64,000 nucleotides of DNA from Abyssicoccus albus (lineage in GTDB: Bacteria > Bacillota > Bacilli > Staphylococcales > Abyssicoccaceae). The notes below the pieces were generated by a model. That model had not been told where the DNA came from. It saw only the letters and a list, made by a program, of their open reading frames with translations, and searched no databases. This document shows positions 39,684 through 48,925 of the stretch, in pieces. The translations under genes and the position numbers were made by a program. The stretch lies in the NCBI RefSeq assembly GCF_003815035.1, contig NZ_RKRK01000002.1, positions 711,956 through 775,955 of the forward strand, given 5' to 3'. Within the stretch, counting starts at the first letter, position 1; each line of letters begins with the position of its first letter.

Positions 39684-39923
39684 ATGCCTTTTATTGATAC
39701 AGGTAAATTGTTTACATTATTTGGTGTAGATATTCATATTGGTGTTAATATTTTTGCAATCTTAATGTTAGCAGTAGCAGTATTGACATTGTTTGGTACT
39801 ATTAATGCAATTCGTGAAAAAAATATAATTGCAATTATTTTTGCTGGTTTATCTACATTATGTTTCGGATTTTTTGCATTAGCAACGATTTTTACATATG
39901 GATATCCTTTACTTCAACAATAA
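39684..39923 (+). CDS. DUF2759 small membrane protein (YqgW-like)
   Basis: 79 residues, two long hydrophobic helices (about 20-40 and 48-72). ATG 39684 follows GAGGAGG; a TTG at 39669 would overlap. Same spot as Bacillus YqgW. Function unknown. Confidence 0.8.
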   Translation: MPFIDTGKLFTLFGVDIHIGVNIFAILMLAVAVLTLFGTINAIREKNIIAIIFAGLSTLCFGFFALATIFTYGYPLLQQ

Positions 39924-39936
39924 CAAAAATTTAAAG

Positions 39937-39961
39937 GGATGATATGATTTTCATATCATCC
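39937..39961. terminator. Terminator
   Basis: Perfect 11-bp stem GGATGATATGA with a three-base loop, then a T-run; ends the DUF2759 gene and may serve the opposite strand. Confidence 0.8.
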
Positions 39962-40011
39962 TATTTTTATAATTATACAAATTGTATTCTGTTGAATTGA
40001 GTTAATATAAC

Positions 40012-40323
40012 TTATAAATGCTTATTCACACTATCAATCTTTTCAATCATTTTACGTTGTTTATCTCTACGATCATCAATTCTAATATTCGTTGACACTC
40101 TATTGATATCTTCATGTTTAAACGGTACTTCATGGACTTCTTCTATCACACTAAGTAGTGTACTCAAATCACCTTCAACTTGAGTGTTCATTGGTGTTAA
40201 CGTATAATCTATATCTCCTTGTTGTTTATATCTTTCTAAAATTGTTTGTACCTCTGCTACATATTTTGATATGCTCGGTGTTTGAGTTCCGACAGGAATT
40301 ACAACAAAATCTATAATCGCCAT
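40012..40323 (-). CDS. MTH1187 family thiamine-binding protein (YqgV-like)
   Basis: 103 residues, ferredoxin-like fold, with VVIPVGTQTPSISKYVAE and GDIDYTLTPMNTQVEG typical of the MTH1187/YkoF-like family. Binds thiamine or a related ligand; cytosolic. 22 bp after glcK, so co-transcribed. Confidence 0.85.
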   Translation of the reverse strand: MAIIDFVVIPVGTQTPSISKYVAEVQTILERYKQQGDIDYTLTPMNTQVEGDLSTLLSVIEEVHEVPFKHEDINRVSTNIRIDDRRDKQRKMIEKIDSVNKHL

Positions 40324-40345
40324 GTTTATTCCTCCTTATGATTAT

Positions 40346-41320
40346 TTATGAGTCAATGCTTGTTTTAATAATACTAGCTGCTCCATAGATACCTGCTTGA
40401 TTTAATAGTGTTGCATATTCAATCGTTAACTCTTCATAGGCACGATTAAACGTTAACGACCCAACATGCTTTTTAATTCGGTTCATCAATATGTCCCCTG
40501 CTCTTGAAACCCCTCCACCAATTAAGACAAGTGATGGATTTACTGTAACTGAGATCATACTAATTGCTTTAGCAATATATAATGAAATAATATCAATAAT
40601 ATGATGAGCTAATCTATCATTTTGTTTAGCTGCATCAAATACTTCCTTAGCCGTCAGTTGATCTGTTTCAATCAAGTTATAAAGTGATGATGAATATTTT
40701 TCATCATTTTGTTCATAATAATATTTTGCGATATTCACTATACCTGTAGCACTTGCTACTGTCTCAAGACATCCCGTTAAACCACAATTACACTTGAAAT
40801 TAAACATTGTATCAACCGGCATATGACCGAGCTCACCTGCAGCTCCATTTTCACCTGTGATCAATTGATTATTTAATACAATCCCACCGCCTACACCTGT
40901 TCCGAGTGTAATTAATACAGAACTTTCATGAGATGAGTTCGATTGAGTATGTTCACCTAATGCAGCTGCATTTGCATCATTTAAGACAATGACTTTTGTA
41001 TTGATATATTTTTTCATTTGTTCTGAGACATTATACCAATCCGGCCAGCCTAAATTAATTGCACCTCTGATGATTTCATTCGTATGATCTACAGGACCAG
41101 GTACACCAATACCAATACCGGCGATATTAATATCAGTCAATGGTTCGTCAAAATATTTCGTAAATGAAGTATAAATATTCTTAATAATATTTTGCCCATT
41201 ATGAGACGTATCGGTGTTAATTTCAAAGTGTTCTAATAAGGTTAAATTCAAATCGAAAATTCCACATTTACATGTTGTTCCTCCAATATCAACACCAAGG
41301 ATATACTTATTTTGTTCCAT
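40346..41320 (-). CDS. glcK: Glucokinase (ROK family)
   Basis: 324 residues. ATP-dependent phosphorylation of glucose. Phosphate motif DIGGTTCK at 11-18, catalytic ELGHMPVD, zinc-binding CNCGLTGCLE. ATG 41320 with AAAGGGGG upstream; an earlier TTG overlaps it. Follows the YqgQ-like gene as in Bacillus. Confidence 0.95.
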   Translation of the reverse strand: MEQNKYILGVDIGGTTCKCGIFDLNLTLLEHFEINTDTSHNGQNIIKNIYTSFTKYFDEPLTDINIAGIGIGVPGPVDHTNEIIRGAINLGWPDWYNVSEQMKKYINTKVIVLNDANAAALGEHTQSNSSHESSVLITLGTGVGGGIVLNNQLITGENGAAGELGHMPVDTMFNFKCNCGLTGCLETVASATGIVNIAKYYYEQNDEKYSSSLYNLIETDQLTAKEVFDAAKQNDRLAHHIIDIISLYIAKAISMISVTVNPSLVLIGGGVSRAGDILMNRIKKHVGSLTFNRAYEELTIEYATLLNQAGIYGAASIIKTSIDS

Positions 41321-41519
41321 TGGCTTTCCCCCTTTCAATTAAAACATATTTACATTGAATATATTGTTCTTTCGTTATTAAGTTGGATTTGTATAAAGAT
41401 TTTAATTCATATTCAATCATTTCGATTGTTTCAGAATCATCTTTAAAATAGACAAAACATCCAAATTTTAATAATAAATCCTGAATATCTTTAAATGTTG
41501 TGATACTTTTATTGATCAT
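41307..41519 (-). CDS. YqgQ-like small protein (DUF910)
   Basis: 70 residues, helical, charged, starting MINKSITTFKDIQDLLL. Start overlaps the rhomboid stop by four bases and its end overlaps glcK, so translation is coupled. Family of unknown function, kept between rhomboid and glucokinase genes. Confidence 0.85.
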   Translation of the reverse strand: MINKSITTFKDIQDLLLKFGCFVYFKDDSETIEMIEYELKSLYKSNLITKEQYIQCKYVLIERGKANGTK

Positions 41520-43168
41520 TGATTTTCAACGCCTCTTCTTTCAAGCTCTTCTTTAAACATAACATATTGTTTATTTTTTGGATCACTATCTAACGCTTTA
41601 ATGACATAATCATAACTGCTTTTAAGTTGATCATTACTTCTTTCAACAACAGCCATTTGATAAAGTAAATCTTTATCTTTAGGGTATTTTTCTAATCCTT
41701 TACGCCACATATCAACCGCTTGTCTTTTCCCTTCATTATTTGCCAAAACAAATCCATATATATAGTATGACTCTCCATTTTGCATATTTTTCGAAAAAGT
41801 TTTATTCATCAGTTGTTGCGCTGTTTTAAAGTTTGCATTATTTAGTGCTATTCTAGCATCCTTATTTAATATATGCTCTGTATCTTTACTGAATATTAAA
41901 TAAAGGCTAACAGTTGGTACAATAATTAATAGTAATAATGCAATCACTCTATACATATTTGAAATAGATGAGATGGCCACCATCATTAAAGCACCGGCAA
42001 TGAACCCTGCGATATGAGCTAAATGGTTTACAGAACTCATTTCAAAAATACTCATTAATACTGTAAATAACACGACAATGAATAGTGCTTGTAATAATGC
42101 TTTAATATTAAACTGGCGATATATAATAATATATACAATTAATGCACCAATCAGAGCATAAATTGCTCCACTCGCTCCTAATGATATAGATTCAGTTTGA
42201 AATAATAAACTGATAATATGACTGATTAAACCACCAAATAAATATATAACTAAAAATTTAATTTTGCCAAAGATTACTTCAACAGCAGTTCCTGCAATAT
42301 AAAGAATGAGCATATTCATTAATAAATGTTCGAAATCTATATGAAGAAACATCGATGTAGCAATTCGGTAATATTCACCATTGACAATATAAAAGTGATT
42401 CAACCCAAAATCATGAACCCAATCTAACTTAGATAAATTACGTGTGATTACACTTAGTATAAACACGATTACATTAAGACCTATCATTATGTAAGTAAAC
42501 CAAGCTTTTTGACTCATAATAGATTGTAGCGAAGAGGTTGTATCGATATGATGGTTTTTAAAACGATTTACTTGTCGACGATTGCTCTTATCCTTTTGCT
42601 TTTTCTTCTTTTTTAAATCTTTAATATGAACAATTTTATTCATCTTTTGATTCATTTTTTCTTTCACATTATTTCTTACATCATTATTATCATCATGTGA
42701 AGCTTTAGAAGATTTATCTTTTTGATCAAAATTAAGGTTTTCTTCATTTGTTTCCTCATTCGCTTGATTTTTATCATCATTAGTTGTCGTACCAGATATT
42801 TCATTATGAATATATTCAGTCAACTCTTCTTCTATATCTAACAATGTTCGTCTGAAAATTTGTATTTGACACGGATATACAGTATCAAACATACTAAAAT
42901 GTTTATTTTGTTCTAATGAAACACTAATGACAGAAAGCTTGTTTATTTTGATATTAAATTCATCTTCAACTTGGTCAAAGTTTTTTACAAAATGTTCTTT
43001 AATCTGTTTTAATTTTTCCTCATGAACCTCTCGTCCTAATATTCTTATCAAGTGCCCTTCACCATGGTAAAGCCAATAATCATCTTGTATTTTATTTTCG
43101 TATAATAAATATTCATCAAATTTATAGACAATATTTCTAACCTTTGAAAGTTTATCATCAATATTCAC
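41516..43168 (-). CDS. Rhomboid-family intramembrane serine protease with TPR tail
   Basis: 550 residues: soluble N-domain (1-200) with a charged, low-complexity stretch near 130-200, six to seven membrane helices with catalytic GASGAIYAL and the histidine in NHLAHIAGF, then a C-terminal tetratricopeptide-like region (about 420-550). Matches the YqgP/GluP group. GTG start with GAGGTG. Confidence 0.93.
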   Translation of the reverse strand: MNIDDKLSKVRNIVYKFDEYLLYENKIQDDYWLYHGEGHLIRILGREVHEEKLKQIKEHFVKNFDQVEDEFNIKINKLSVISVSLEQNKHFSMFDTVYPCQIQIFRRTLLDIEEELTEYIHNEISGTTTNDDKNQANEETNEENLNFDQKDKSSKASHDDNNDVRNNVKEKMNQKMNKIVHIKDLKKKKKQKDKSNRRQVNRFKNHHIDTTSSLQSIMSQKAWFTYIMIGLNVIVFILSVITRNLSKLDWVHDFGLNHFYIVNGEYYRIATSMFLHIDFEHLLMNMLILYIAGTAVEVIFGKIKFLVIYLFGGLISHIISLLFQTESISLGASGAIYALIGALIVYIIIYRQFNIKALLQALFIVVLFTVLMSIFEMSSVNHLAHIAGFIAGALMMVAISSISNMYRVIALLLLIIVPTVSLYLIFSKDTEHILNKDARIALNNANFKTAQQLMNKTFSKNMQNGESYYIYGFVLANNEGKRQAVDMWRKGLEKYPKDKDLLYQMAVVERSNDQLKSSYDYVIKALDSDPKNKQYVMFKEELERRGVENQ

Positions 43169-43728
43169 TATTTCACCTCTATAACATCTTTTGCCGTAAT
43201 AATTTTAGACAGTTTTTGATCATGGGGTTCTACAATCACATCACCTATTTGTTCATTAAATGCTAATGCAATTGTATTCAAATGATTATATCTACTAATG
43301 TATCTATCAAAAAAACCTCCTCCATAACCCATACGAAATCCGTTTTGATCAAATAGTACGCCAGGAACGATTAATAAATCTAATTCAATCTCTTCATAAA
43401 TTGTTTCATATGGATAAGGAATCCCTTTTTGATCCACATTAAAATTATATGATCCGTCATATGGTTGGAAATTCATAGTTTTATTTTGATAATTACTAAT
43501 AGGTGCAAAAATTTGTTTATTTTCCATTAATGCTTGTCTGATAATTGGGTATGTATTAATTTCATGTCCCATTGAAATCGTTATGCCAATATTTTTAGCA
43601 CCTTTCCAGTCATTAATATTAAATAATGTCTTATATATTTTAAGTTCTTCTTCACATTTATCTAAAATATCTTTTCTCTTTAATCTATCAATGATTTGTT
43701 TTCTAATCTTTGACTTATTGTGATTCAA
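43168..43728 (-). CDS. 5-formyltetrahydrofolate cyclo-ligase
   Basis: 186 residues; ATP-dependent conversion of 5-formyl- to 5,10-methenyl-THF. Signature GMGYGGGFFDRY is present. I take the TTG at 43728 because GAGGTGAT lies seven bases before it; the ATG 27 bases earlier has no ribosome site. Stop overlaps the rhomboid start. Confidence 0.9.
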   Translation of the reverse strand: MNHNKSKIRKQIIDRLKRKDILDKCEEELKIYKTLFNINDWKGAKNIGITISMGHEINTYPIIRQALMENKQIFAPISNYQNKTMNFQPYDGSYNFNVDQKGIPYPYETIYEEIELDLLIVPGVLFDQNGFRMGYGGGFFDRYISRYNHLNTIALAFNEQIGDVIVEPHDQKLSKIITAKDVIEVK

Positions 43729-43770
43729 CGGTATCACCTCATGTATATTATACACGAATCATACATAAAT

Positions 43771-43810
43771 AAAAAAACTATATATACAGTATTTCACTGT
43801 ATATATAGTT
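43771..43810 (-). terminator. Terminator after phoU
   Basis: Perfect 15-bp stem (43776-43790 with 43796-43810) followed by seven T on the minus strand. Ends the pst-phoU operon. Confidence 0.9.
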
Positions 43811-43817
43811 ATAAATA

Positions 43818-44468
43818 TTATATCTCTTCTTGCATTTCAAAACGAGTCCCCGTTTTAATGTAATAAACACTTTCGGCAATATTACAAATATGATCTCCAA
43901 TGCGTTCTAAATATTTAGCAACTAAATTTGCTTGATTAGATACGAATGGATCATTATCAATTAATTTACTTGAATTAATAATGTCTCTAAATAACTCATC
44001 AATATCTGAATCTCTCATAATAATTTCATTCAGCAAGACAACATCATCATTTTCGGAAGCGTGATGTACATCCGCAAGCATAAGTAACGCAAGTTTCTCC
44101 ATTGTGCGTAATTTCATTAATAAATATTCATCAGAGATTCTAACACGCTTTCTAACTTCTGCAATATTAGAAGCATTATCAGCAATACGTTCTAAGTCAT
44201 TCGCAATTTTAATGCTAGAGATTATTACTCGCAAGTCAGTCGCAACAGGTTGTTGCTTCATAATGAGTGAAATTGCATCATCATTTATTCGTCTTTCTAA
44301 TAAATTAATTTCTTGATCAATTTCTATAATTTCACGTGCACGATCTGGTGAATCATCATTAAGTGTATCTACTGCATTATCCACTTGGTTATAAGACTTT
44401 ACACCGATATCAATAACAAGTTCGTGAAGATCTTGTAATTGTCCCTCATATTTTTTTCGAATAATCAT
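43818..44468 (-). CDS. phoU: Phosphate transport regulator PhoU
   Basis: 216 residues, two three-helix PhoU repeats with metal-binding patches (RRINDDAI; ERIADNASNIAE; ERIGDHICNIAE). Modulates the Pst transporter and phosphate signalling. Two bases after pstB, same operon. Confidence 0.95.
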   Translation of the reverse strand: MIIRKKYEGQLQDLHELVIDIGVKSYNQVDNAVDTLNDDSPDRAREIIEIDQEINLLERRINDDAISLIMKQQPVATDLRVIISSIKIANDLERIADNASNIAEVRKRVRISDEYLLMKLRTMEKLALLMLADVHHASENDDVVLLNEIIMRDSDIDELFRDIINSSKLIDNDPFVSNQANLVAKYLERIGDHICNIAESVYYIKTGTRFEMQEEI

Positions 44469-44470
44469 AA

Positions 44471-45349
44471 TTATCCAAACCTTCCTGATACATAATCTTC
44501 AGTACGCTTATCATTTGGATTTGAGAAAATCGTATCAGTTTTATCGAATTCAACAACTTCACCTTCATAGAAGAAAGCAGTTTTATCAGAAATACGAGCT
44601 GCTTGTTGCATGTTGTGTGTCACGATAATGATACTATACTTGTCTTTAATATCTTGAGTTAATTCTTCAACTTTATTTGTACTGATTGGGTCAAGTGCAC
44701 TTGTAGGCTCATCCATTAAAATAACATCAGGTTCAATTGCTAAACATCTCGCAATACAAATACGTTGTTGTTGTCCACCAGATAAACCATATGCATTCGT
44801 ATCTAAACGATCTTTTACCTCATCCCAAATTGCAGCACCTTTTAAAGAAGTTTCAACAATTTCATCTAAGATTTTTTTATCTTTAATCCCATGAATTCTA
44901 GGACCATAAGTAATATTATCGTAAATTGATTTAGGAAATGGGTTTGGTTTTTGGAATACCATTCCTACATTTGTACGAAGACGTTCTTTAGAATAATTTT
45001 TGTCGAAGATATTTTGATCTTTGTACAAGATATCTCCTTCAGTTCTTACAATAGGAACTAATTCAACCATACGGTTTAATGCTTTAACGTAAGTAGACTT
45101 ACCACAACCAGAGGGTCCTATAATTGCTGTAACTTCATGCTCTTTAATATCTAGATTGATATCCTTTAATGCATGATTATCACCATACCATAAATTAAAG
45201 TTCTTCGTTAAAAATACAGTTTCTTTATCAATATCAGGAACATCATTTGTATTTTCATTAATTTCTACATTCACTTTAGCCTTTGGTTCATGCATTGATT
45301 CGTTTTGTTCTGTTCTTTCTGTTTGCTTGTTCATTGTATTCTTTTCCAT
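44471..45349 (-). CDS. pstB: Phosphate ABC transporter ATP-binding protein
   Basis: 292 residues. Walker [10 protein letters not shown], signature LSGGQQQR, Walker B VILMDEP. About 40 extra charged residues precede the core. Follows pstA by 18 bp. Confidence 0.96.
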   Translation of the reverse strand: MEKNTMNKQTERTEQNESMHEPKAKVNVEINENTNDVPDIDKETVFLTKNFNLWYGDNHALKDINLDIKEHEVTAIIGPSGCGKSTYVKALNRMVELVPIVRTEGDILYKDQNIFDKNYSKERLRTNVGMVFQKPNPFPKSIYDNITYGPRIHGIKDKKILDEIVETSLKGAAIWDEVKDRLDTNAYGLSGGQQQRICIARCLAIEPDVILMDEPTSALDPISTNKVEELTQDIKDKYSIIIVTHNMQQAARISDKTAFFYEGEVVEFDKTDTIFSNPNDKRTEDYVSGRFG

Positions 45350-45367
45350 ATCGTGTCACACCTCTTA

Positions 45368-46264
45368 TTAATATCGTTTAGAGTATTTATTACGAATGTA
45401 GATAGCTGCAGAGTTCATAATGAATAATAACGCCAATAATATTATTATACCACTACTTGTTACATTTTGGAACTCAGCCTTTGGTAGTTGTACCCATTGG
45501 AACAATTGCATTGGTAATGCTGAAAAAGTATCCATTACATTCGTTGGTGTAAAGTACATCCCTACTGGTACACCGATAACAACTAGTGGAGCAGTTTCTC
45601 CGACTGCACGAGATAATGCTAAAATAACCCCTGTCACTATACCAGGAATTGCTGCTGGCAAAATAACATTCGTAATTGTTTGCCACTTTGTCGCACCCAT
45701 ACCAATACTTGCTTCTTTAATTGCATTCGGTACCGCTCTTAAACTTTCTTGGGAAGAAACGATAATAACGGGTAGTAACATTAAGGCCATTGTTAAGGCA
45801 CCTGCAAGAACAGATACACCTAAACTTAATTGTTCAATACCTGCACCACGCACAAATATTGTCAATCCTAAAAGTCCAAATACAATTGATGGTACACCAG
45901 CTAAGTTTGCAATATTGACATCGATAAATCTAGTTACTAAATTATCTTTTGCATATTCTTCCATATAAATCGCTGTTCCAACCGATAATATTATCGCAAT
46001 TGGAGCCATCGTTGTCATCAACCATAATGAACCAATCAATGCTCCTTTTACTCCTGCATTTTCAGGGTTTGCAGTGTCGTTAAAATTTGTTAAAAAGTCA
46101 CCATCTAAAAACTTAACACCTTTAGTAATAACATCAAATAACAACATTGCAAGAACAACCATTCCTACTAATGTACATGCAAACAATACCCATTTCATAA
46201 CAGTATTTTTCGTTGCACGAGGGCCCATACGGTTATTAACTTTATCTTTATTAATATAATTCAT
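45368..46264 (-). CDS. pstA: Phosphate ABC transporter permease PstA
   Basis: 298 residues, six membrane helices, with the EAA-type coupling loop EASIGMGATKWQT. Overlap-free and only one base from pstC. A 182-codon open frame on the other strand is a shadow. Confidence 0.95.
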   Translation of the reverse strand: MNYINKDKVNNRMGPRATKNTVMKWVLFACTLVGMVVLAMLLFDVITKGVKFLDGDFLTNFNDTANPENAGVKGALIGSLWLMTTMAPIAIILSVGTAIYMEEYAKDNLVTRFIDVNIANLAGVPSIVFGLLGLTIFVRGAGIEQLSLGVSVLAGALTMALMLLPVIIVSSQESLRAVPNAIKEASIGMGATKWQTITNVILPAAIPGIVTGVILALSRAVGETAPLVVIGVPVGMYFTPTNVMDTFSALPMQLFQWVQLPKAEFQNVTSSGIIILLALLFIMNSAAIYIRNKYSKRY

Positions 46265-46265
46265 A

Positions 46266-47192
46266 TTAGTACTCCTCTCTAAATCGACGTGTAATCCATT
46301 GAGAGATGATATTCATCACTAATGTAAATACAAATAAAGTCGTTCCTACTGCATATAAACTAAAGTAAACATCAGATCCATATGTCGCATCTCCAGTTGC
46401 AACTTGAACGATATAACCTGTCATCGTTTGAATCGTATCCGTAATACTTAATGTATTATTTGGTGAAGAACCAGCTGCAATAGAGACGATCATTGTTTCA
46501 CCAATTGCACGTGATAAACCAAGTACAACAGAAGCTAATATTCCTGATAATGCAGCAGGTAATACAACTTTCATGGCTACTTCAAATTTAGTCGCCCCAA
46601 GTCCAAGCGCTCCTTCACGTAAAGCATTTGGAACTGAGTTCATTGCATCTTCACTTAAACTTGCAATCATAGGAATAATCATTATACCTACAACGATACC
46701 TGGTGATAAAGCGTTGAATATATTTAAATCAGGAACGATATTTTTAAGTAAAGGCGTTACGAATGTTAACGCAAAGAAACCATATACAATTGTCGGAATA
46801 CCTGCTAAAACTTCTAGAATTGGTTTAATAATACGACGTGCCTTATCAGTCGCATATTCACTTAAATATATTGCAGCACCTAAGCCTAAAGGAACTGATA
46901 CAACTGCAGCAATAGCAGTAATTTTAAGTGTCCCTAACACCAGCGGAAAAATACCCCACTCTGGTTCTGCATTAAAGGCAGCCCAATTATTATTTGTGAA
47001 AAATTCTACAATTGATACTCTAGTAAAGAATGTAATTGTCTCAAATAGTAATGTAAAGACAATTCCTAATGTTGTTAACACAGACACACAAGCAATTAAA
47101 AATAGAATAATTGGTATAATTTTCTCAATAAAATTACCTTTTTTATTCCCTTGACGTTGTTTGATCAAGTCACGAACTTTATTTTCTGCCAT
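46266..47192 (-). CDS. pstC: Phosphate ABC transporter permease PstC
   Basis: 308 residues, six membrane helices, coupling loop EGALGLGATKFEV. Partner of PstA in the membrane. Separated from pstS by a hairpin that may reduce read-through. Confidence 0.95.
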   Translation of the reverse strand: MAENKVRDLIKQRQGNKKGNFIEKIIPIILFLIACVSVLTTLGIVFTLLFETITFFTRVSIVEFFTNNNWAAFNAEPEWGIFPLVLGTLKITAIAAVVSVPLGLGAAIYLSEYATDKARRIIKPILEVLAGIPTIVYGFFALTFVTPLLKNIVPDLNIFNALSPGIVVGIMIIPMIASLSEDAMNSVPNALREGALGLGATKFEVAMKVVLPAALSGILASVVLGLSRAIGETMIVSIAAGSSPNNTLSITDTIQTMTGYIVQVATGDATYGSDVYFSLYAVGTTLFVFTLVMNIISQWITRRFREEY

Positions 47193-47216
47193 AATTTACT
47201 CCTATCCATCAAATAA

Positions 47217-47239
47217 AGGGACGATGCAATATCGTCCCT
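47217..47239 (-). terminator. Attenuating hairpin between pstS and pstC
   Basis: 9-bp stem AGGGACGAT / ATCGTCCCT with a weak T-run. Likely gives more pstS than pstC message or stabilises the pstS 3' end. Confidence 0.5.
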
Positions 47240-47270
47240 GCAATTGATTATTATTCAAAATGACTAGCTA

Positions 47271-48422
47271 TTATTTTGCTAATTCATCAATTTTATCAAT
47301 TTGTTCTTTATATTGATCTTCTTTCAATGGAACATATCCTGAATCTTGAGCTGCAACTGGTGAATTAGCAATCGCGAATTTTAAGAATTCTTGGAATCCA
47401 GGATTTTCTTTAACTTTCGCATTGTTAGCATATACGAATAATGGACGAGATAATGGGTACTCTCCACTTTCAATTGTATCACCAGAAACTTCTACAGCTT
47501 CATCAGCTGATTTACCATCTTTAGTTAATGGTACTGCTTTAACATCATCTTTACTTTCTAAGTAGAAGTTGTAACCGAAGAAAGCAACTGCATTTTTCTC
47601 TCCTTTAACACCAGTGACTGCAACGTTTGTATCGTTGTTTAAGTCACCTTTAATTCCAGCTTCTTCAACGATTTCTTCGTTAACGAAGTCATAAGTACCA
47701 TGTGCTTGGTCAGGACCGAATACTTTTAATTCTTCTTCAGGGAAGTCTTCACGAACATCTTTCCAAGTTTTAGCTTCTCCAGAGAAGATTTTCTTTAACT
47801 CATCAAAAGTTAAGTAGTCAACGAAATCATTTTCTTTGTTTACTGCAACAGTAACACCATCGTTAGCTACTTTGAATTCAGTGAATTCTACACCAGCATC
47901 TTCTAATTGTTTCTTCTCTTCATCTTTGATTGGACGAGAAGCGTTAGAGAAATCATATTCACCAGCGATTAATTTTTCAAAACCAGCACCTGATCCTCCA
48001 CCTGAAGTTGTAGCTTTGATACCAGGGTATTCTTTAGTTACATCTTTAACAACTTTCTCCATGATTGGAGCTACAGTTGAAGAACCACCACCAGTTACAG
48101 TACCTTGAGCATCTTCTGATTTTTCGTATTCGATAACTTTAGCTTCTGAAGCTCCCTCTTCTGAACCAGCTTCATCTTCAGAACCTTCTTCAGTTGACTC
48201 TTCTGAATCTTCTTCAGTTGACTCTTCTGAATCTTCTTCAGTTGACTCTTCTGAATCTTCTTCAGTCGACTCTTCTGAACCTTCTTCAGTTGACTCTTCT
48301 TGTTTCGTTTCTTCAGTAGTTTCTTCTTTTGAATCCTCTTCAGATGAAGAATCGTCAGAACAAGCTCCTAATACTAATGCTGAACCAAGTACTGTTGTTG
48401 ATATTAATTGCCATTTTTTCAT
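47271..48422 (-). CDS. pstS: Phosphate-binding lipoprotein PstS with acidic repeat spacer
   Basis: 383 residues. Lipobox VLGAC with Cys21; then an acidic Ser/Glu/Asp spacer (about 22-95) holding five STEE(D/G)SEE octapeptides; then the phosphate-binding domain with GGGSSTVAPIMEK, GGGSGAGFEKL, ASRPIKDEEKK and HGTYDFV. ATG 48422 fits GGGAGGAA. The spacer holds the domain away from the membrane or through the wall (inference). S. aureus PstS, from memory, has no such N-terminal spacer. Confidence 0.95.
   Translation of the reverse strand: MKKWQLISTTVLGSALVLGACSDDSSSEEDSKEETTEETKQEESTEEGSEESTEEDSEESTEEDSEESTEEDSEESTEEGSEDEAGSEEGASEAKVIEYEKSEDAQGTVTGGGSSTVAPIMEKVVKDVTKEYPGIKATTSGGGSGAGFEKLIAGEYDFSNASRPIKDEEKKQLEDAGVEFTEFKVANDGVTVAVNKENDFVDYLTFDELKKIFSGEAKTWKDVREDFPEEELKVFGPDQAHGTYDFVNEEIVEEAGIKGDLNNDTNVAVTGVKGEKNAVAFFGYNFYLESKDDVKAVPLTKDGKSADEAVEVSGDTIESGEYPLSRPLFVYANNAKVKENPGFQEFLKFAIANSPVAAQDSGYVPLKEDQYKEQIDKIDELAK
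48181..48300 (-). repeat. 24-bp tandem repeat inside pstS
   Basis: About five copies of a 24-base unit (full copies begin at 48189, 48213, 48237 and 48261), encoding the acidic octapeptide repeat. Copies differ by one or two bases, so slippage could change the number in frame. Confidence 0.92.
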
Positions 48423-48459
48423 AATTATAATTCCTCCCAAGAAATAATTTTACAATTTA

Positions 48460-48513
48460 ATGATACACAACCATTGTTAATTAACAATTAAATTAATGTA
48501 AATTTAGTGTAAA
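48460..48513 (-). promoter_or_regulatory. Pho box and promoter of pstS
   Basis: Four hexamers of the TT(A/T)A(C/A)(A/T) type repeat every 11 bp on the minus strand: TTTACA, TTTACA, TTAATT, TTAACA (48513 to 48475). A -10 TATCAT (48460-48465) lies nine bases further. This is the layout of Bacillus PhoP-activated promoters. Confidence 0.8.
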
Positions 48514-48740
48514 GATTTATTTAAATAAACTCATTAATTAATTTATAATTAAATTTAATTGATAAATGTATCACTTAATTTATTTATACAATGTTGTCTA
48601 AAAACAATCAATTAAAATTGAATATATTTACATAAACTTTACATTACATTCATTATTGAAATATCGAATAAGAAAGCCTAATGATAAAATTATTTACTTT
48701 TGTTCACTAAACTATTGTATGAAGGAATGCTACACAATAT

Positions 48741-48784
48741 AAAACACCTTCGAAACTTAATACTCTAAGTCTCGAAGGTGTTTT
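48741..48784. terminator. Terminator after the PBP gene
   Basis: 18-bp stem (one mismatch), arms 48741-48758 and 48767-48784, with T-runs. Confidence 0.88.
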
Positions 48785-48925
48785 TGTGATCAAAAATCAC
48801 TTTCTATTATCAAATTACTACTCACTATTTGTTGTTTTCCCTTGTTGTATCAATACATTATTAGGGTTTGTTTAATCAACTTCATTTTCTTGATTCATAT
48901 TATTTCCTTGTAGTTGTTAACCACT

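Larger units (their letters stand above)
48423..48925. other. Intergenic region pstS to PBP
   Basis: Holds the pstS leader and Pho box at one end and the PBP terminator (48741-48784). A frame for only eight residues (MNQENEVD) follows the PBP stop with a possible ribosome site; I do not call it a gene. No other coding or RNA signal seen. Confidence 0.7.

Noticed and set aside
45420..45968. 182-codon open frame on the plus strand opposite pstA
   Set aside because: Mirror of a clear permease gene, no ribosome site, composition typical of an antisense shadow.
46573..47154. 193-codon plus-strand frame opposite pstC
   Set aside because: Same reason; pstC is intact with conserved motifs.
48878..48904. 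Eight-residue frame MNQENEVD after the PBP gene
   Set aside because: Too short and no sign of conservation; noted only as part of the intergenic region.
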